64,000 bases of DNA, taken from NCBI RefSeq assembly GCF_021462225.1, contig NC_061806.1:3281234-3345233 (forward strand), in the 5' to 3' direction. This DNA is from Girardinichthys multiradiatus. Its lineage: Eukaryota > Chordata > Actinopteri > Cyprinodontiformes > Goodeidae. Position numbers and translations under genes: made by a program. Numbering within the stretch: position 1 is the stretch's first letter; each line of letters opens with the position of its first letter. The notes under the pieces are model-generated. The model made no database searches. It was not told where the DNA came from and saw only the letters and a list, made by a program, of their open reading frames with translations. Positions 31,905-44,325 of the stretch are shown here, piece by piece.

Positions 31905-34900
31905 GGTAATGGGGGGGGACATCTGGTAGCTGCATGCGATGCTATTGGGGGGCCTGCGCCGACGGACATAGGTCACTGGCCTGGTGCCCGTGCTGCTCCT
32001 GGTTGGGTCTGGGGTGGGCTTGGGGGCTCGGGGTCCCTGGGGCATATCGCCCCCCGGGCTGGGGTCCTGGCTGGGCCTTGGGGGTTTCGGGTCTTGGCGT
32101 ATATTTCGCCGGGGTTTTGGGCTGTTGCATGCCCGGTCGCCCGGCCCTGGCTTGGGGAACTTTGGTGGGCATAAGGGCCTCCGAAACTGGCGGGTAGGTC
32201 CCATCTCATTGCAGGTGCTCTTTCCTTCAAGAAGCACATTCTGCTGGCGGGGAGGAGTGTCCAATGTCTTATGTGCTCTGGGAGTTGTTCGAATGTTGGG
32301 GTGGGTGTAGGTTTCCTTCTGGGGTGGGGATGGGTGGTTGGCCTTGGATGGTTGAGGGCGTTGTTTGGTCTTTGGTGGTTCTGGCTCGCTTTCTGGTTCC
32401 TTGTCTTGGTTTCGGTTACTGACGCCGGTCCCTTTTCTGTTTGGGGGAGGGGGTTCGGAGGGGTCTGCATGGTTCGAGAATGCGGGCTGGCCGGGGTTGG
32501 TCTCGGGGTGGATTGGTCTCGGCTTCCGGATGGGTTTTGGTTTTGGGCTCTCTTGCCTTTTGTGGGCCATGGGGTGGGTCTTCTTGCGGGGCTGCTTCTG
32601 GCAGGGGTAACATCTGTTCTAGGACCTGGATGGTGCGGGTCGTCTTTTCGTGGGGGTGCACTTTCATGGGGGGGCTTTGTTTTTGGGGGGCTGGTGGGGG
32701 CACATTTGCGCAGTGTGAGCTTTGTGTGCAGCTTTTGCTTTGGGTGCTCTCTGCTGCATTCCGTCCTCCGCTGTATTGCGTGCTGTGGTGTTGGGGTGGT
32801 GGTCCTGTGCGCGGCGGCTCTGACTTCCGGGCGTGGGTGCGTCAGGGCGGGCGTCGCTGGGCTCAGCGCTTGTGTCGGGCTTCTCGGCCTCGTACTGGGG
32901 TGGGGTTTGCTCATTTGCTGGATAGATCCTGGTGGGTTCGGTGTGCTTGGGGTTAGTGGTCCTCGCCGTGCCCCTACGAATGCACAGAAGGATGGGTGGT
33001 GTTGCTGTGGTCTGGCTCGGCTCTATCGTTTTTGCTTGGCTGAAATGGATGTAGGTGGGTCTGCGTCTCTGAATGGGGGTGTGACCTCTTTGCTTTGTGT
33101 GCTGGGGCCTTTCTGTGTCATGCTGGGCCGCCCATTTCCCTTGGGCATGGTAGTGGGCGGGGTGGTGCATCGTGGGATCGGCTTGACTGCCCAGCTGGCC
33201 CGGTGGTCTCGGTTCACCTGTCTATGGGGGGGCTGGAGCTTGCATTTGGGTGGGCCTGCCGTTTTAGGTCAGGTGCGTTTGGTGGCGGCCTTGGTGTTGG
33301 AGTGGGATGTGTTTTGTTGCCCTGCTTGCCTGGTTGTGGATGATGTCTGGTGCCGGGCTTCGGGGGCTGGGCACTCTGTTGGCTCTGCCCCTTGGGTTCG
33401 GGGGTGGCTGGGCGTGCTGGTCATGTGCCCTCCTTGTGTGTGTCAGACCCTCTTCCCCTCCGTTTGTTTTCTTTTTAAATGCACACTACAACACGCATCA
33501 ACACCACATTTGAGCTGGCGGAGGCAGGCTTGGGGTCTTTTCACACCCCCGTTCGCTATTTCCCATCTGTGGTCGGAGGCCGGGAGAGGGAGTGGGCCCT
33601 CTAGTCGGGTCTGGGCTGTGGTTGGGGGTCATGTCTTGGGGATTGTCTGGTGCTGGGCTGGCGTTTCGGCTCTCTCGGGATCGCTTGTGTTCCCTTGGAT
33701 CTCAGCCCCTGGCTTTGGGCCCTGGTCTGCCGGCTGGGGGGGTGACGGGCTCCGGCAGGGGGGCATTGATTGGCCCCACTTTGATGGAGGGGCTGGCCAG
33801 CTGGACTGCTTTGTGGCCATGCTGGGGTGCCACCCACACCTCCGCATGGCCCTGTTGCGCCATGCGGGGGTGCGGGTGGGGGTGCCCCCCGGGGTTTGGG
33901 TGTGGGTTTGGCGGAGTGCCTGGTAACTGGGGCCGCCGTGGCCTTTTTTCCACTACTTCCTTCTGTGGTCCTGGCCCGGGGTTGGGCGCTGGGCTGCGGT
34001 TGGCAGTCGGGTGGGTGGGGCGGCAGAGCATGTCTTGTGACTGCACCGGGGCGGCTGGCGGGTTGTGCTTGGCCTGGAGCGGTTGGCCTGCCTGGCCCAG
34101 GTCCCCGGCTGGTGCATGTATCCCTCTCGTGGACTGGTGGGCTGGGGCTGCTGGCGCTGTCTGGGTGGTTGGGCGGGCTTGAAGGTGTGCTGCTCTGCTG
34201 GTTGTCTTGTCCGAGGGGGGATCGGGGCGGTGGGCTGGGGGGTGATGTGGAGGGGCTGCGGCCTGTGGGGTGGAGGGGTTGTGTCCACTTCCAGGGCGTG
34301 GGGTCACTGGCATTTGGATCGGCTGGGCGGTGATGGTGGAGCTGAGCTGGATAGTGTTTCTCCCTGGGCGGTCGTTGAAGTGGCAGTGATGTCGTGTTTT
34401 TTGTTGCTGAGGGGGGCGTGGTGGGGTCACTGGCCCTGGGTGCCTGCCGCTGGCCGGGACCTCTTGGTGGATGAGTTTGTGCCGTCATGGTGCGGGGTTG
34501 GGGGTCCGGTTGTGGGTGCGGTACTGGGTGGGGTCTGCCCTGTTGCGCCAGTGGGCGGGGGTGGCGTTGCGCGGGGCCCTTGCCGTGCCATTGCGGCGCG
34601 CTGTGTGGTGGGGGAGCAGGGTGCGGCGGGGGTTCTTAGAGTGGGCCTGTGTGTGGAGCTTGCACTGTGTGGGTGTGGCTTCATCGGCTTCTTGGCCGCT
34701 GTCTGCCTGCCTCTGCCCCAGGAGGGAATGGGACCACCTCCTTGGTCTGAGGGCTGGTTGCCCCTAGGGGGTACCGGCGCTGGGACCTGGGAGTATAGAG
34801 TATGCATGGGGAGTGTGAGTGAGTGTATGATGTCCATTGTTGTTTATCCTTACGTTGGGTGTGAGTGATTTTATGTGTATGCATGAGGGTGGGAGTGGGT

Positions 34901-35815
34901 GATTGTGACTGTGTGTACCGGTTTTTTTGTTTTGTTTTGTTTTTTTTGCGACAGGTTGGGTCTTGGACTGCTCCCTCTCCTGGATCAGCTTCCTCCCCGC
35001 CACACCGCCTGCCGGTGGTTGGAGTTTCTGCCCGCTGGTGTACTTGTGGTTCTCGGTGTCCGGGGTCGGGTGCTTTGGTGTGTGCTGGCTCACTCCCGGT
35101 GGCTGCTTGTTGGGGCCAGGCCCCCTGGGCTCTGTCGGGCCTCTGCTTGGGGGGTGGTGTGTCCCGAGGTCTTGGGCCTCTCGGTCAATGGCTGGATCTA
35201 CTCGGGCGTGGGCGGCTGCCGGCGGGGCCTCTGGGCTCGTCGCTGCTGCTCCCTGGGGCTTCTGCACTGTCGCTGCTGGGTGGTTCCCCTGGGACTCTCC
35301 ACTGCTCTTCTCTGGGCGGGTTATGGTAGTCCCGGCAGTGGTTCTCCTGGGGTTCCTGTGCTTTGGGGGGCCTTTAGATGTCTGTGGCTCGGATCTCCTC
35401 AGTGTCCAACCAGGGACCATGGGGCAGGCCTGTGGGTCCTCACACTCGCTATTGCATTTTTTTGTGGAGAAACCTTGTATACAAAAGCGCGTCCACACCC
35501 ATACTCACAGGTGTTAAGCTTCAGGTGTTGACAGATACACACATGTTCTATATTGGGCTGCACCTTTCACTAAGTACATTTTACATTCAGAATTAACATG
35601 TACTATTTTGTTAAAAAAAAACAAAAAACAGCTGCAGGTGTATAAGCAAGCAGGGTGTAATCTTGTATTCTCTTCATCCTTCTTTCTCTCCTCCACTCTT
35701 TCCTCCTTTTCTCCCCTTTTTCCCCCATCTCTCTCTTTTTTGAGCTTCTTTTTTCCTTTTCATTTCAGTCTCCATGTCCGTAACAATTGAAGTTTATAAT
35801 AAAGTTTATTTTATA
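31905..35815. repeat. Large G/T-rich, A-poor segment of unknown origin
   Basis: Composition changes abruptly at about 31905 (run of eight G) and stays strand-skewed to about 35450. In 33241-33300 only 3 of 60 bases are A; in 34261-34320 only 6 are A. The end has a tail of CA-type repeats, a pyrimidine-rich tract (35660-35770) and ATAATAAAGTTTATTTTAT (35797-35815). Because stop codons need A on the plus strand, or T on the minus strand, long meaningless frames occur on both strands (551 codons at 32271-33926 +; 313 at 31973-32914 -). I see no protein domain and no tandem unit. It is probably an interspersed element of unknown class. Confidence 0.6.
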
Positions 35816-36059
35816 AATATCAAGCAGAGCTTTAAAGCATTAGCATTAGCTGTTCTGCTTGTGAAAGTAAATCTGTTGGGCAATTTCTTGGCACTCAGAC
35901 AGCAATTCTGAGCGATACTCTGCCGGACAGGACACAGTAAAAAAAAAAAGAAATTACAGTTTTTTTCATTTCATTTAGATTTTATGTAATAAACAAACAC
36001 AATGTATTGCATAATTATGAAGTGGAAAAAATTATACATGTTTTCTTAAAATATAAAGA
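35816..36059. other. Unique sequence, nothing recognised
   Basis: Short AT-rich interval between the G/T-rich block and a transposon relic. Confidence 0.4.
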
Positions 36060-36600
36060 TTTTCTTTGATAGATTTTTTGTTGGATTTAGGTCTGGACTC
36101 AAATTCCAAAACTCGAGGGCCAGTGTCCTGAATTTTTAAGTGTGCCTTTGCCTGACATTAGCTGGACTCCATAGCATGATGATGTATTGACGATGCAATT
36201 TAGCTGTTTGATTGAAATGTGTGGGACCAGGAACAGATCTAAAAGTATGACTGGAGTTTAAGATCTAAACCCTGCCATAGTAACTCTCCCTGTCAATGTT
36301 GAAGAAAAGCTTCCCCACAGCATGATGCGGTAACGAACAGGTTTCACAATGGAGACTTGCAACTCTCCCACAAAGCCTAGATTGTTGAGTTCAAGATACG
36401 TAGCTGCCCCTTTGTTGCCCTATCAATGGGTTCTCAGCCTTCACAGAACAATGGCATTTATATTGAGAGTAAATTACCCACATGTGGACATTTTATTTTG
36501 AGATACCACAGTGAAGGGTCCAGAATACAAATATGCTGCGATGTTCTAAATCTGAGTGGGTTTTATTCTAAAAGGATTAAAACATTTTTGAAAAGGATAT
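36060..36600 (-). pseudogene. Tc1-like transposon relic
   Basis: Antisense fragments of a Tc1 element: TTGTTGGATTTAGGTCTGGA (the N-L-N-P/P-D-L-N region), GCATGATGCGGTAACGAACAGGTTTCACAATGG (degenerate G-G-S-I-M-W region), then the untranslated motif GCATTTATATTGAGAGTAAA, CACATGTGGAC and GGGTCCAGAATACAAATATG. It shares this last part with the relic at 28.1 kb. Large parts of the coding region are missing. Confidence 0.65.
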
Positions 36601-38081
36601 ACATGTAAATCCAGACATGTTTCCCTTCTGTTAGAACTGGAAGAATTTTTGCTAATGATTAATGTCAAAATTAATCCAAATCTCCTGTTTCACTGTGTAT
36701 CGTGTTACAATACAATGGCTTTATTCCAATGCACATTTTGGCATGATATTCAACCTGTGTGGAAAATACAGCAGCTTCTGCCACGCAGCTTCCATTAAAT
36801 TACCAATAGCATAAGTACAAGTGTAACTAAATATAGCTGTCTGAACAGGATTTGACCCAGCAATGAACTGAGAGCACCAAATTCAGCCATGCTCATAAAT
36901 ATGCCATGAAATCAGGCTTTCTTGTGCAAAAGAAATCATGATCAAACGTTTCGCTGAAACTGCTGCTGTTGCATTTAAGCTATCAACTTCCCGGTCAGGT
37001 TAAAAGCTCAATGAAAACAAGAGCCTCTACACGTGCGCATTCCTCAGAGCTACTGGGCTTTGCCTGGGCTTATTAACTGATCATCTACGCTATGTACAGT
37101 CACAGACTGGTGAGTATTGGCCTCGGCTGCCACAGGCTGTGGGTCATGGATGCCAAAAAAGCAGCTTATCTTGATGGATGGATTCATTATCACCTTCTAA
37201 TTACAGGTGGATTTTCAGGTGTATTCATTACCTGGGCTGAACAGAGTGGTGTGTATGTGTTCATCCAGGGGTTACTGTTAAATCGGTAAAACTGCAGGGG
37301 GTCAGCTGGTGTGTGTCGGGGGGGTCCAGAGGTTCCTATTTCAACTCTGCTGTAGGCTCCTTACAATATTTATTAGAGATCAGTGTGCTGCGCGCCCAGC
37401 CTGGTTCTGCCTCTCAAACCACTTCTTTCACTTTATTATTGTCATCAGACAGATTGTGTATGGACAGTGTGGATATAGTCATAGGTACATAAAAAAGTAA
37501 AACAGAATATCATCTGGTCCTTACCAGGACAAGGTAAATCCAACATTGAATGAGCAAGAATACCGAACACACACACACACACGCCTCTTGAAAACAATAA
37601 TAAATATAATTTTCGTATCAGCAGCCCTGACAAAATGGTTGTGTTCCTTAACACATTCTGAACTAACAACCAACTGAACTCTTTCACAGGTAACAGTAAG
37701 TCCAAAATCTGCCTCTTCATCAGTAACTAACAGTAAGTCCTTCTTAGCGATCTACCATCTCTCTGCTACACTCTGTTAGAGCTCATGTATATTTGCATCA
37801 GTGTGAGTCTCAGCCACTGCTCTCATTTGTACCATCTAACACGCTAGCTGCCATACATCAAAAAAAGGCACAGTTCCGCTCATGTAATATTCCATGGTGA
37901 TGGCTGCTCACAACGTTAGAGCTATCCTACCTGCTTTTAGTGATCCTGTCATTTTGATTAGGTCTCACTGTAGAGTGTAGGGAATGCTGTGTTTGAGAAT
38001 TTTATTTGAGATGGTATACTATATCCAAAGGAAGCTCCATTAGAGCAAAAACCCAGTCACAAATCCTAAAAGCTGCAATTC
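36601..38081. other. Unique sequence, no gene seen
   Basis: Contains a short CA microsatellite (37569-37581). Nothing else was recognised. Confidence 0.45.
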
Positions 38082-38420
38082 TAATTCACTTTTATTTGTA
38101 TAGTGCCAATTCACAAAACATGTCGTCTCAAGGCACTTTACAGTCAATTCAATCGAATCATACAGATTTCAAGTCAATTATATACTGTACATTCCAATTA
38201 ATCCTAACTATCAAACAGTGCAGTCAGATTCAGTTATTTATTCAAAGTGGTTAAAAAGGTATTTTTTTTCTATCTAAGGAAACCCAGCAGATTCCATCCA
38301 GTCAGTGACTTGCAGAATTCACTCCTCCTGGATGAGCATGTAGAGACAGTGGACTGTCGCTTGCATTGACTTTGCAGCAATCCCTCATACTGAGCATGCA
38401 TGTAGCGACAGTGGAGAGGG
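38082..38420 (-). mobile_element. L2-type LINE, short 3'-end copy
   Basis: The reverse complement of the last ~300 bp of the LINE at 24425-25960. Matching pieces include ATAGTGCCAATTCACAAAAC, CATGTCGTCTCAAGGCACTT, CTAAGGAAACCCAGCAGATT, CTCCTGGATGAGCATGTAGA and CCCTCATACTGAGCATGCAT. The order is identical to the reference copy. It is 5'-truncated and non-coding. Confidence 0.9.
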
Positions 38421-40084
38421 AACTTGTAATGAACTTGGTCATTTGCTTTGCCTTTTCCGGTTCGGGGGGGGGGGCTTTGGCTTCACTTGCCTAGTGATCT
38501 GAGGGCAACACTTATGTGTTCTGCATTTAGCATTCCTCAAAAATAGGTTCTAAGTTATAAAGTAAAAGTTTTGCAAATCAACGTATTTTCTCTTTACAAA
38601 AAGAAAGCGTGTGGGTCTGCAAGACAGGCACAGCATGTTGTGTGAACAACTGATTTATAGTCACATTGTAAACTTTGATTTGCAATTATATCATGAAGTA
38701 CCTAAAGATTCCCACCACTGATAATTGTGAAGTAGAAAGAAAATATTTTGCTTATACTGAAAAGGATTTTTGAAATGTTGAATCTGTTGCAGACATTTGT
38801 GTCGAGCAGTAACTCTTGAGGAGCTGCAGAGATCCATAGGTCAGGTGACGGATTTGTCAACAGGACTATTAGTTGTAAACTCCACAGATCTGGCCTTAGG
38901 GACAAAGCAAACATGTAGAAGAAGATGCTCTGGTCAGACATATGTGTTTCTGAAAACTAACACTTCACATCACCATGAACAAACCATCCTCACTCTGAAT
39001 GTGCTCCTCTTATCTTCCAGAACAATTTGGTTTAATATAACAAAGTAGGGATTGGTTTGCATTGAAAGGTCCATTGACTGTAATAGGTTCGCCCATAGCA
39101 AATGCTTCCAAATGTAGGTTGCACGGTTTGAATTGACTTCCAATTAAATATATAGGCTTACTTGTTGAAGAAACCATGAAGGTCAGCTGTCCAATTACAT
39201 TTCTTCCCCTAAAATCTGTTTCTGAAACATTTCAATCCTGCTAAATTAACGCTGAGACAATATGCATCATGAATAGTTTTCTTTGGCAGCTTAAGTCACA
39301 AAAAAACACAAATTCTATATACAAACCTAACTGTAGGTCCATTTAGGAATCATTATTACTAAGAAGAGATATCAAAGCCTTGATGAGAGCTATTTCCCCT
39401 AAACTCCTTAATGAGACATTATGTTAGCTGCTAATTGTAATTCTCTTGTTAGTACTCATTGTGTCCATACAGTTTACTGCAAAACTGGTGCCATTAGAAG
39501 AGTAATTTGTTATGAACAGTTCCTGTTTTTAATAGAACCAAGGATGTGCAGAGAACTAACTCTGGGTTGCTGCCAAGAATGTCAAGAACCACACAAAGAA
39601 CCTTTTAAATTATATTTAGTCACATCGTCAGTTTATATATTTATTCATTTTTTGTTTCTTCCACTATTTTATTTATAATAAATCGGTACTGCCACTAATT
39701 ATTCAATGTTAAGGCAAATAAAATAAAAGGTTCTGTGATATTAATGACAAAATCCTTCACCATGAGATTTCAGTAGTTGTCAAAAACACATCAGAGATAA
39801 CCATTATGTAGTGCCCTTTAAAAAGCTGTTAAAGTTACACATTTTTAAACTTTTAACTTAAGTTGACAAGGTTATATATAATTTGAATTATTTTTTACAA
39901 TTGGCTTAGGTCTTATATTTATATATTAATGCTTTTAAAATGATCTAAAAATCTTAAATTCACTGAATCTCCCAGAAACCCTTAATACTATGTCTTTCTA
40001 CATGTATTTGACTTTATCATCAGAGTAGACAAGTTGCATTAATAAAATGTGAACTTGTGTTTGTTTGACCTTGAAACGTTTGGA
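38421..40084. other. Unique sequence, no gene seen
   Basis: A poly-G run at 38465-38475 is the only low-complexity feature. Confidence 0.45.
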
Positions 40085-40440
40085 TTATTTGTAAGGGTAC
40101 TTGAGTGTAAATGTGTGCCACCCAGCACCATGGAGAAGGATCTTCCCCAAGCCCACCCAACTTGTCGGGTAGCCATCGGCCATCCATAGCAGCCTGGACA
40201 CCAAAAGACCAGGGCGGGAGTCCCCACTTTCCCCACTTTCTCGTTTTTTTAGAGGCAGAAACAAGAGAAGGCCATACTTTGTATGCAACCCCCAGCGCAC
40301 CCGGCTCTCTAGTCCCTGTTGTATGCATGTTTGCATGTGTTAAGGTAAAATGTTGGTATGAATGCAAATATGTATGTCTAAAGAGCATTAAAATTGCTGT
40401 CAGCAGTCTTTCCCACCTTAACCCCAACACCCTACAGTAT
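40085..40440 (-). repeat. Possible small relative of the G/T-rich element
   Basis: On the minus strand it has GGGTGGGCTTGGGG, GTGCTGGGTGGCACACATTT and CATGCAAACATGCATACAAC, a style like the large G/T-rich block (G-rich text bordered by ACACA/CATGCA words). The 136-codon antisense frame (40020-40430) is probably compositional. Relationship to the large block is unproven. Confidence 0.35.
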
Positions 40441-40520
40441 CAAAACCAGAATCAGCATCAGTTTTATTTGCAAAGTTTGTGCACATAAACAAGAACCAAT
40501 ATCCCATTTTCTAAATGAGA
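40441..40520 (-). repeat. LINE 3' tail-like fragment
   Basis: AACCAGAATCAGCATCAGTTTTATTTGCAAAGTTTGTGCACATAAACAAGAA resembles the (AGAATC)n-CAGTTTTATT end common in fish CR1/Rex1-group LINEs, antisense. Only the tail is present. Confidence 0.5.
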
Positions 40521-41182
40521 TTGTTGTAAAGTAAAATAACATACAGTAAAAGCACATAGTGTATTTGTTGGCCATGCTATGTTATCATACCAATATTGTA
40601 TTTTCATGTGTGATATAGAATTAACTACAGAACTGATCAAGGATATTTGTAGGACAAATGACTATTGCCCAGCATGACTGCTATTTCTTGGGACCAAGAC
40701 TGTTTCTTGCAAATTTTCTTAAAAACTTGCTGTCAGTACCTGCTTATCATAACCTGACACAATAAATTTGAAAGGGGTATGATAAATCACCAGTCAAAAT
40801 TTGAAATATGAACCCTCTAATGATTTGTACATGTATTTATGTATTTATAATTTGGTGACAACAGCTGAATAAAAACTCCTTGGGAAAAAAAAAACAAAAA
40901 AACATTTTTTTTTGTGGGAAAAAAGTGAGAAAAAATTCTTGGGTCATTTTCTAAGTCTTTTTTTTTCTTGCGTCAAGCCGAGAAAGGCAAGTGAAAAAAA
41001 AAATTGTGGTCTCATTTTCTTAAGTGTGTATTTTTGTAATATCTCTTCTGGACACAACCTGGGGGCGAAGCCAGCCAGCCAGTTAGGTAAAGGTGAGTGC
41101 AGAAAGTTATATTTTGTTTAAAAAATCTATCTATATTTGGTTTTAAAAGTTGCTTTGAGATGTTTCTATGCGAGAACTTTGA
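40521..41182. other. Unique AT-rich sequence, no gene seen
   Basis: Several poly-A/poly-T runs (40887-40920, 40960-41005). No coding or repeat family was recognised. Confidence 0.45.
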
Positions 41183-43203
41183 CCTTCGTTCGTTTGTTCG
41201 TTGTCTTCCGCTTATCCGGGACCGGGTCGCGGGGGCAGCAGACTCAGCAGAGACGCCCAGATGTCCCTCTCCTCCAGCTCCTGCGGTTGGAGCCCAAGGC
41301 GTTCCCAGGCCAGCCGAGAGACATAGTCCCTCCAGCGTGTCCCGGGCCGTCCCCTGGGCCTCCTCCCGGTGGGACGTGCCTGGAACACCTCCCGAGGAAG
41401 GCGTCCAGGAGGCATCCGTTATTGATGCCCGAGCCACCTCAACTGGCTCCTCTCCATGTGGAGGAGCAGCAGCTCTACTCCGAGCCCCTCCCGGATGGCC
41501 GAGCTCCTCACCCTATCTCTAAGGGAGTGCCCGGCCACCCTACAGAGGAAGCTCATTTCAGCCGCTTGTATCCGGGATCTCGTTCTTTCGGTCATGACCC
41601 AAAGTTCATGGCCATAGGTGAGGGTAGGAACGTAGACCGACCGGTAAATTGAGAACTTTGCTTTTCGGCTCAGCTCTCTCTTCACCACAACGGACTGGCA
41701 CAGTGCCCCAATTACTGCGGCAGCCGGACCGATCCATCTGTTGATCTCCCGCTCCATTCTTCCCTCACTCGTGAACAAGACCCCGAGATACTTAAACTCC
41801 TCCACTTGAGGCAGGAACTCCCCTCCAACCTGAAGAGGACAAGCCACGCTTTTCCGGTTGAGTACCATGGCCTCGGACTTGGAGGAGCTGATCCTCATCC
41901 CAGCCGCTTCGCACTCGGCTGCGAACCGCCACAGCGCATGCTGTAGGTCTTGGCTAGAGGGGGCCAGCAGGACCACGTCATCTACAAAAAGAAGAGATGA
42001 AATCCACTGGTCCCCAAACCAGACCCCCTCCGGCCCTTGGCTGCGTCTAGAAATCCTGTCCATAAAAGTTATGAACCGGACCGGTGACAAAGGGCAGCCC
42101 TGCCGGAGTCCAACATGCACTGGGAACAGGTCCGACTTAGTGCCGGCAATGCGGACCAAACTCTTGCTCCGCTCGTACAGAGACCGGATGGCCCCTAATA
42201 AAGGGCCCCCGATTCCATACTCCTGGAGCACCCCCCACAGGGCATCACGAGGGACACAGTCGAATGCCTTCTCCAGGTCCACAAAACACATGTGAACCGG
42301 TTGGGCAAACTCCCATGAACCCTCGAGCACCCTGTAATTTGACCTTAACCCCACCACCACCCCAGTCTGCCAGTCCAGAGGCACTGTCCCCGACCGCCAC
42401 GCAATGTTGAAGAGGCATGTCAACCATGACAGCACAACAACATCCAGAGACTTGAGGTACTCAGGGCGGAGCTCATCCACCCCCGAAGCCTTGCCACCGC
42501 GGAGCTTTTTAACCACCTCGGTGACTTCAGCCTGGGAGATGAAAGAGTCCAATCCCGAGTCCCCAGCCTCTGTTTCCACCACGGAATGCGTGATGGAAGG
42601 ATTGAGGAGATCCTCAAAGTACTCCTTCCACCACCCGATAATGTCCTCAGTCGAGGTCAGCAGCCTCCCACCCCCACTATAAACAGTGTTGGCGAAGCAC
42701 TGCTTCCCCCTCCTGAGGTGCCGGACGGTTTGCCAGAATCGCTTCGAGGCCAACCGGTAGTCCTTCTCCGTGGCCTCACCGAGCTCCTCCCAGGCCCGAG
42801 TTACTGCCGGTGTCCACCACCAGGTTCTGGGATTGCCGCCGTGACAGGCACCGCAGACCTTACGGCCGCAGCTACGGGCAGCAGCATCGACAATAGATGC
42901 GGAGAACATGGTCCACTCGGACTCTATGTCTCCAACATCCCCCGGGATCTGGTCAAAGCTCTCCCGGAGGTGGGAGTTGAATACATCCCTGGCCGAGGGC
43001 TCTGCCAGGCGTTCCCAGCAGACCCTCAATATGCGCTTGGGCCTGCCAAGTCTGTCCGGCTTTCTCCACCTCCAGCGGATCCAACTCACCACTAGGTGGT
43101 GATCAGTGGACTGCTCAGCCCCTCTCTTCACCCGAGTGTTCAAAACATGCGGCCGAAGGTCTGATGATACGACAACAAAGTCGATCATCGACCTCCTGCC
43201 TAC
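41183..43203 (-). mobile_element. Rex3 retrotransposon, copy 3, 5'-truncated, almost open frame
   Basis: Antisense Rex3 with an (ACGA)n tail at 41183-41201. It is 5'-truncated inside the endonuclease at 43203, next to [10 protein letters not shown]. One frame runs the whole way, from 43188 to the natural TAA at 41212, broken only by a stop at 41419-41421. Two in-frame losses of coding sequence are present relative to copy 1: about 41 codons in the linker, and about 60 codons of RT. Confidence 0.95.
41212..43188 (-). pseudogene. Rex3 copy 3: endonuclease end, reverse transcriptase and C-terminus
   Basis: Order: [14 protein letters not shown] and [12 protein letters not shown] (endonuclease end); linker with WWTPAV joined directly to TRAWEEL; RT entry DELRPEYLKSL; a join at TGVVVG/LEGSWEF that removes the SNYRGI and FRPGRG blocks; FVDLEKAFD; GLRQGCPLSPV; LLFVDDVVLLAP (the catalytic DD remains, Ala to Val before it); and the C-terminal region to LPPRPGPG. 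The stop at 41419 replaces the Tyr of HLYRMPPG. Loss of RT blocks makes it inactive despite the long frame. Frame and stop pattern suggest it is younger than copies 1 and 2. Confidence 0.93.
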
Positions 43204-43760
43204 CTTAAAAAGGTCAAATTAGTCCTGTAAAAATGAGCCTGCTTTTGCCAGATGCAGTCATGGGCAGGAGTCAAAGCTTGCTCAGGCTGATCTCGGCAGG
43301 GCGCAGTGTCATATTACCACTACCTGTTTGATGTTTCTGGTTGGTGTATGTGAGATATGAGGCTTTGTGGTTTATAGTTACAGGGGGTTGAATATAAAAA
43401 GTACCTTTTTAAGTGTATATTGTTATAGAAATAGTTAGCTATAGTATGTAATCAAATGTTCCTGAATGCCGTTGTGCTTTAACACTTATTTTGAAGGACA
43501 ATGGCCACCTCTACTATTAGGAAGTAGCATATTTTTTAGCTTGACAGCTTCAGCTTGCAACTGTGAAGACAGTCTATGTGTGCTATGATAACTGAGAACA
43601 ATATTTAAATCAAGTGTCTATTAATAATCAGTCAGAGCAGATTCTATGTTCCTTGTAAAGAAGAAATCTTTATAAGGCCATGTACAACATGGCCTTTTGT
43701 GAAGGGTCAATTTAAGTAGCTAATATTGTGCTTTTCGTGTGCCTAAATAAAACTTGGATT
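43204..43760. other. Unique sequence, no gene seen
   Basis: AT-rich flank of Rex3 copy 3. The word AAGGTCAAATTA at 43212 recurs, inverted, inside a Rex3 copy 3 deletion join near 42333-42345. Confidence 0.45.
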
Positions 43761-44305
43761 TCTTTCGTATTTGTGTTTTGACCTGTTCCATGCTGTTTAT
43801 TATATTCTTAAAGCCTTTTCTTATTCAATTTAATTCCCTGTAATTTGTTATTAGTTGTTGTCGTATTAGCTCTTAGTTCATTCTTGTGTTATTTGTACTT
43901 TTGTAAAATATTATCCTATTAGATCTGTTAGACATTTCCCCTGGGTTTTCTTGTATCACTGTTCAGCTTCCATGCTTTCATCCTGCCAGTCTGCTTTCCC
44001 ATTTTCATGCTCACTGACATCTAGCTTATTTAGTCACCGGTGCCTGCTAATCACACTCATGCCCCTCACCTGTTTCCCCTGTTATTTAACTTCCTGTTGG
44101 TAATTGTTCATCATCTTGATTCTTCCATTCTGTTTGTTTGCCATGTTTCATGTCCCAATCTCCTCATGCCATGTTATTCCTCAAGCCGTTCGGCAAGATT
44201 TTGCTTTTTCATTGAAATCCTTCAAATCATCATCCATCTCCTGCCTTCTTGTCTGCAATTGGGTCCTACTCCAAAAACTACACTTCCTGATTTAATCCAT
44301 TGAAT
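43761..44305 (+). repeat. Possible degraded solo LTR of a Gypsy element
   Basis: The segment has the feel of a fish Gypsy LTR in plus orientation: T-rich U3-like sequence, CTGTTATTTAACTTCC (TATA-like), CATGTTTCATGTC and, near the end, TGCAATTGGGTCCTACTCCAAAAACTACACTTCCTGA, the typical U5 end. Clear terminal TG/CA and target duplications are not visible. Confidence 0.4.
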
Positions 44306-44325
44306 CCCATGCATGTTTGCATTAA

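Noticed and set aside
32271..33926. 551-codon open frame on the plus strand
   Set aside because: It lies in A-depleted DNA where stops are rare. The product is low-complexity (Gly, Trp, Val, Cys, Leu), has no domain, and equally long frames occur on the other strand (31973-32914, 33601-34488).
41858..42295. 145-codon plus-strand frame
   Set aside because: Shadow of the Rex3 RT on the opposite strand; the same shadow appears at 7693-8130 for copy 1.
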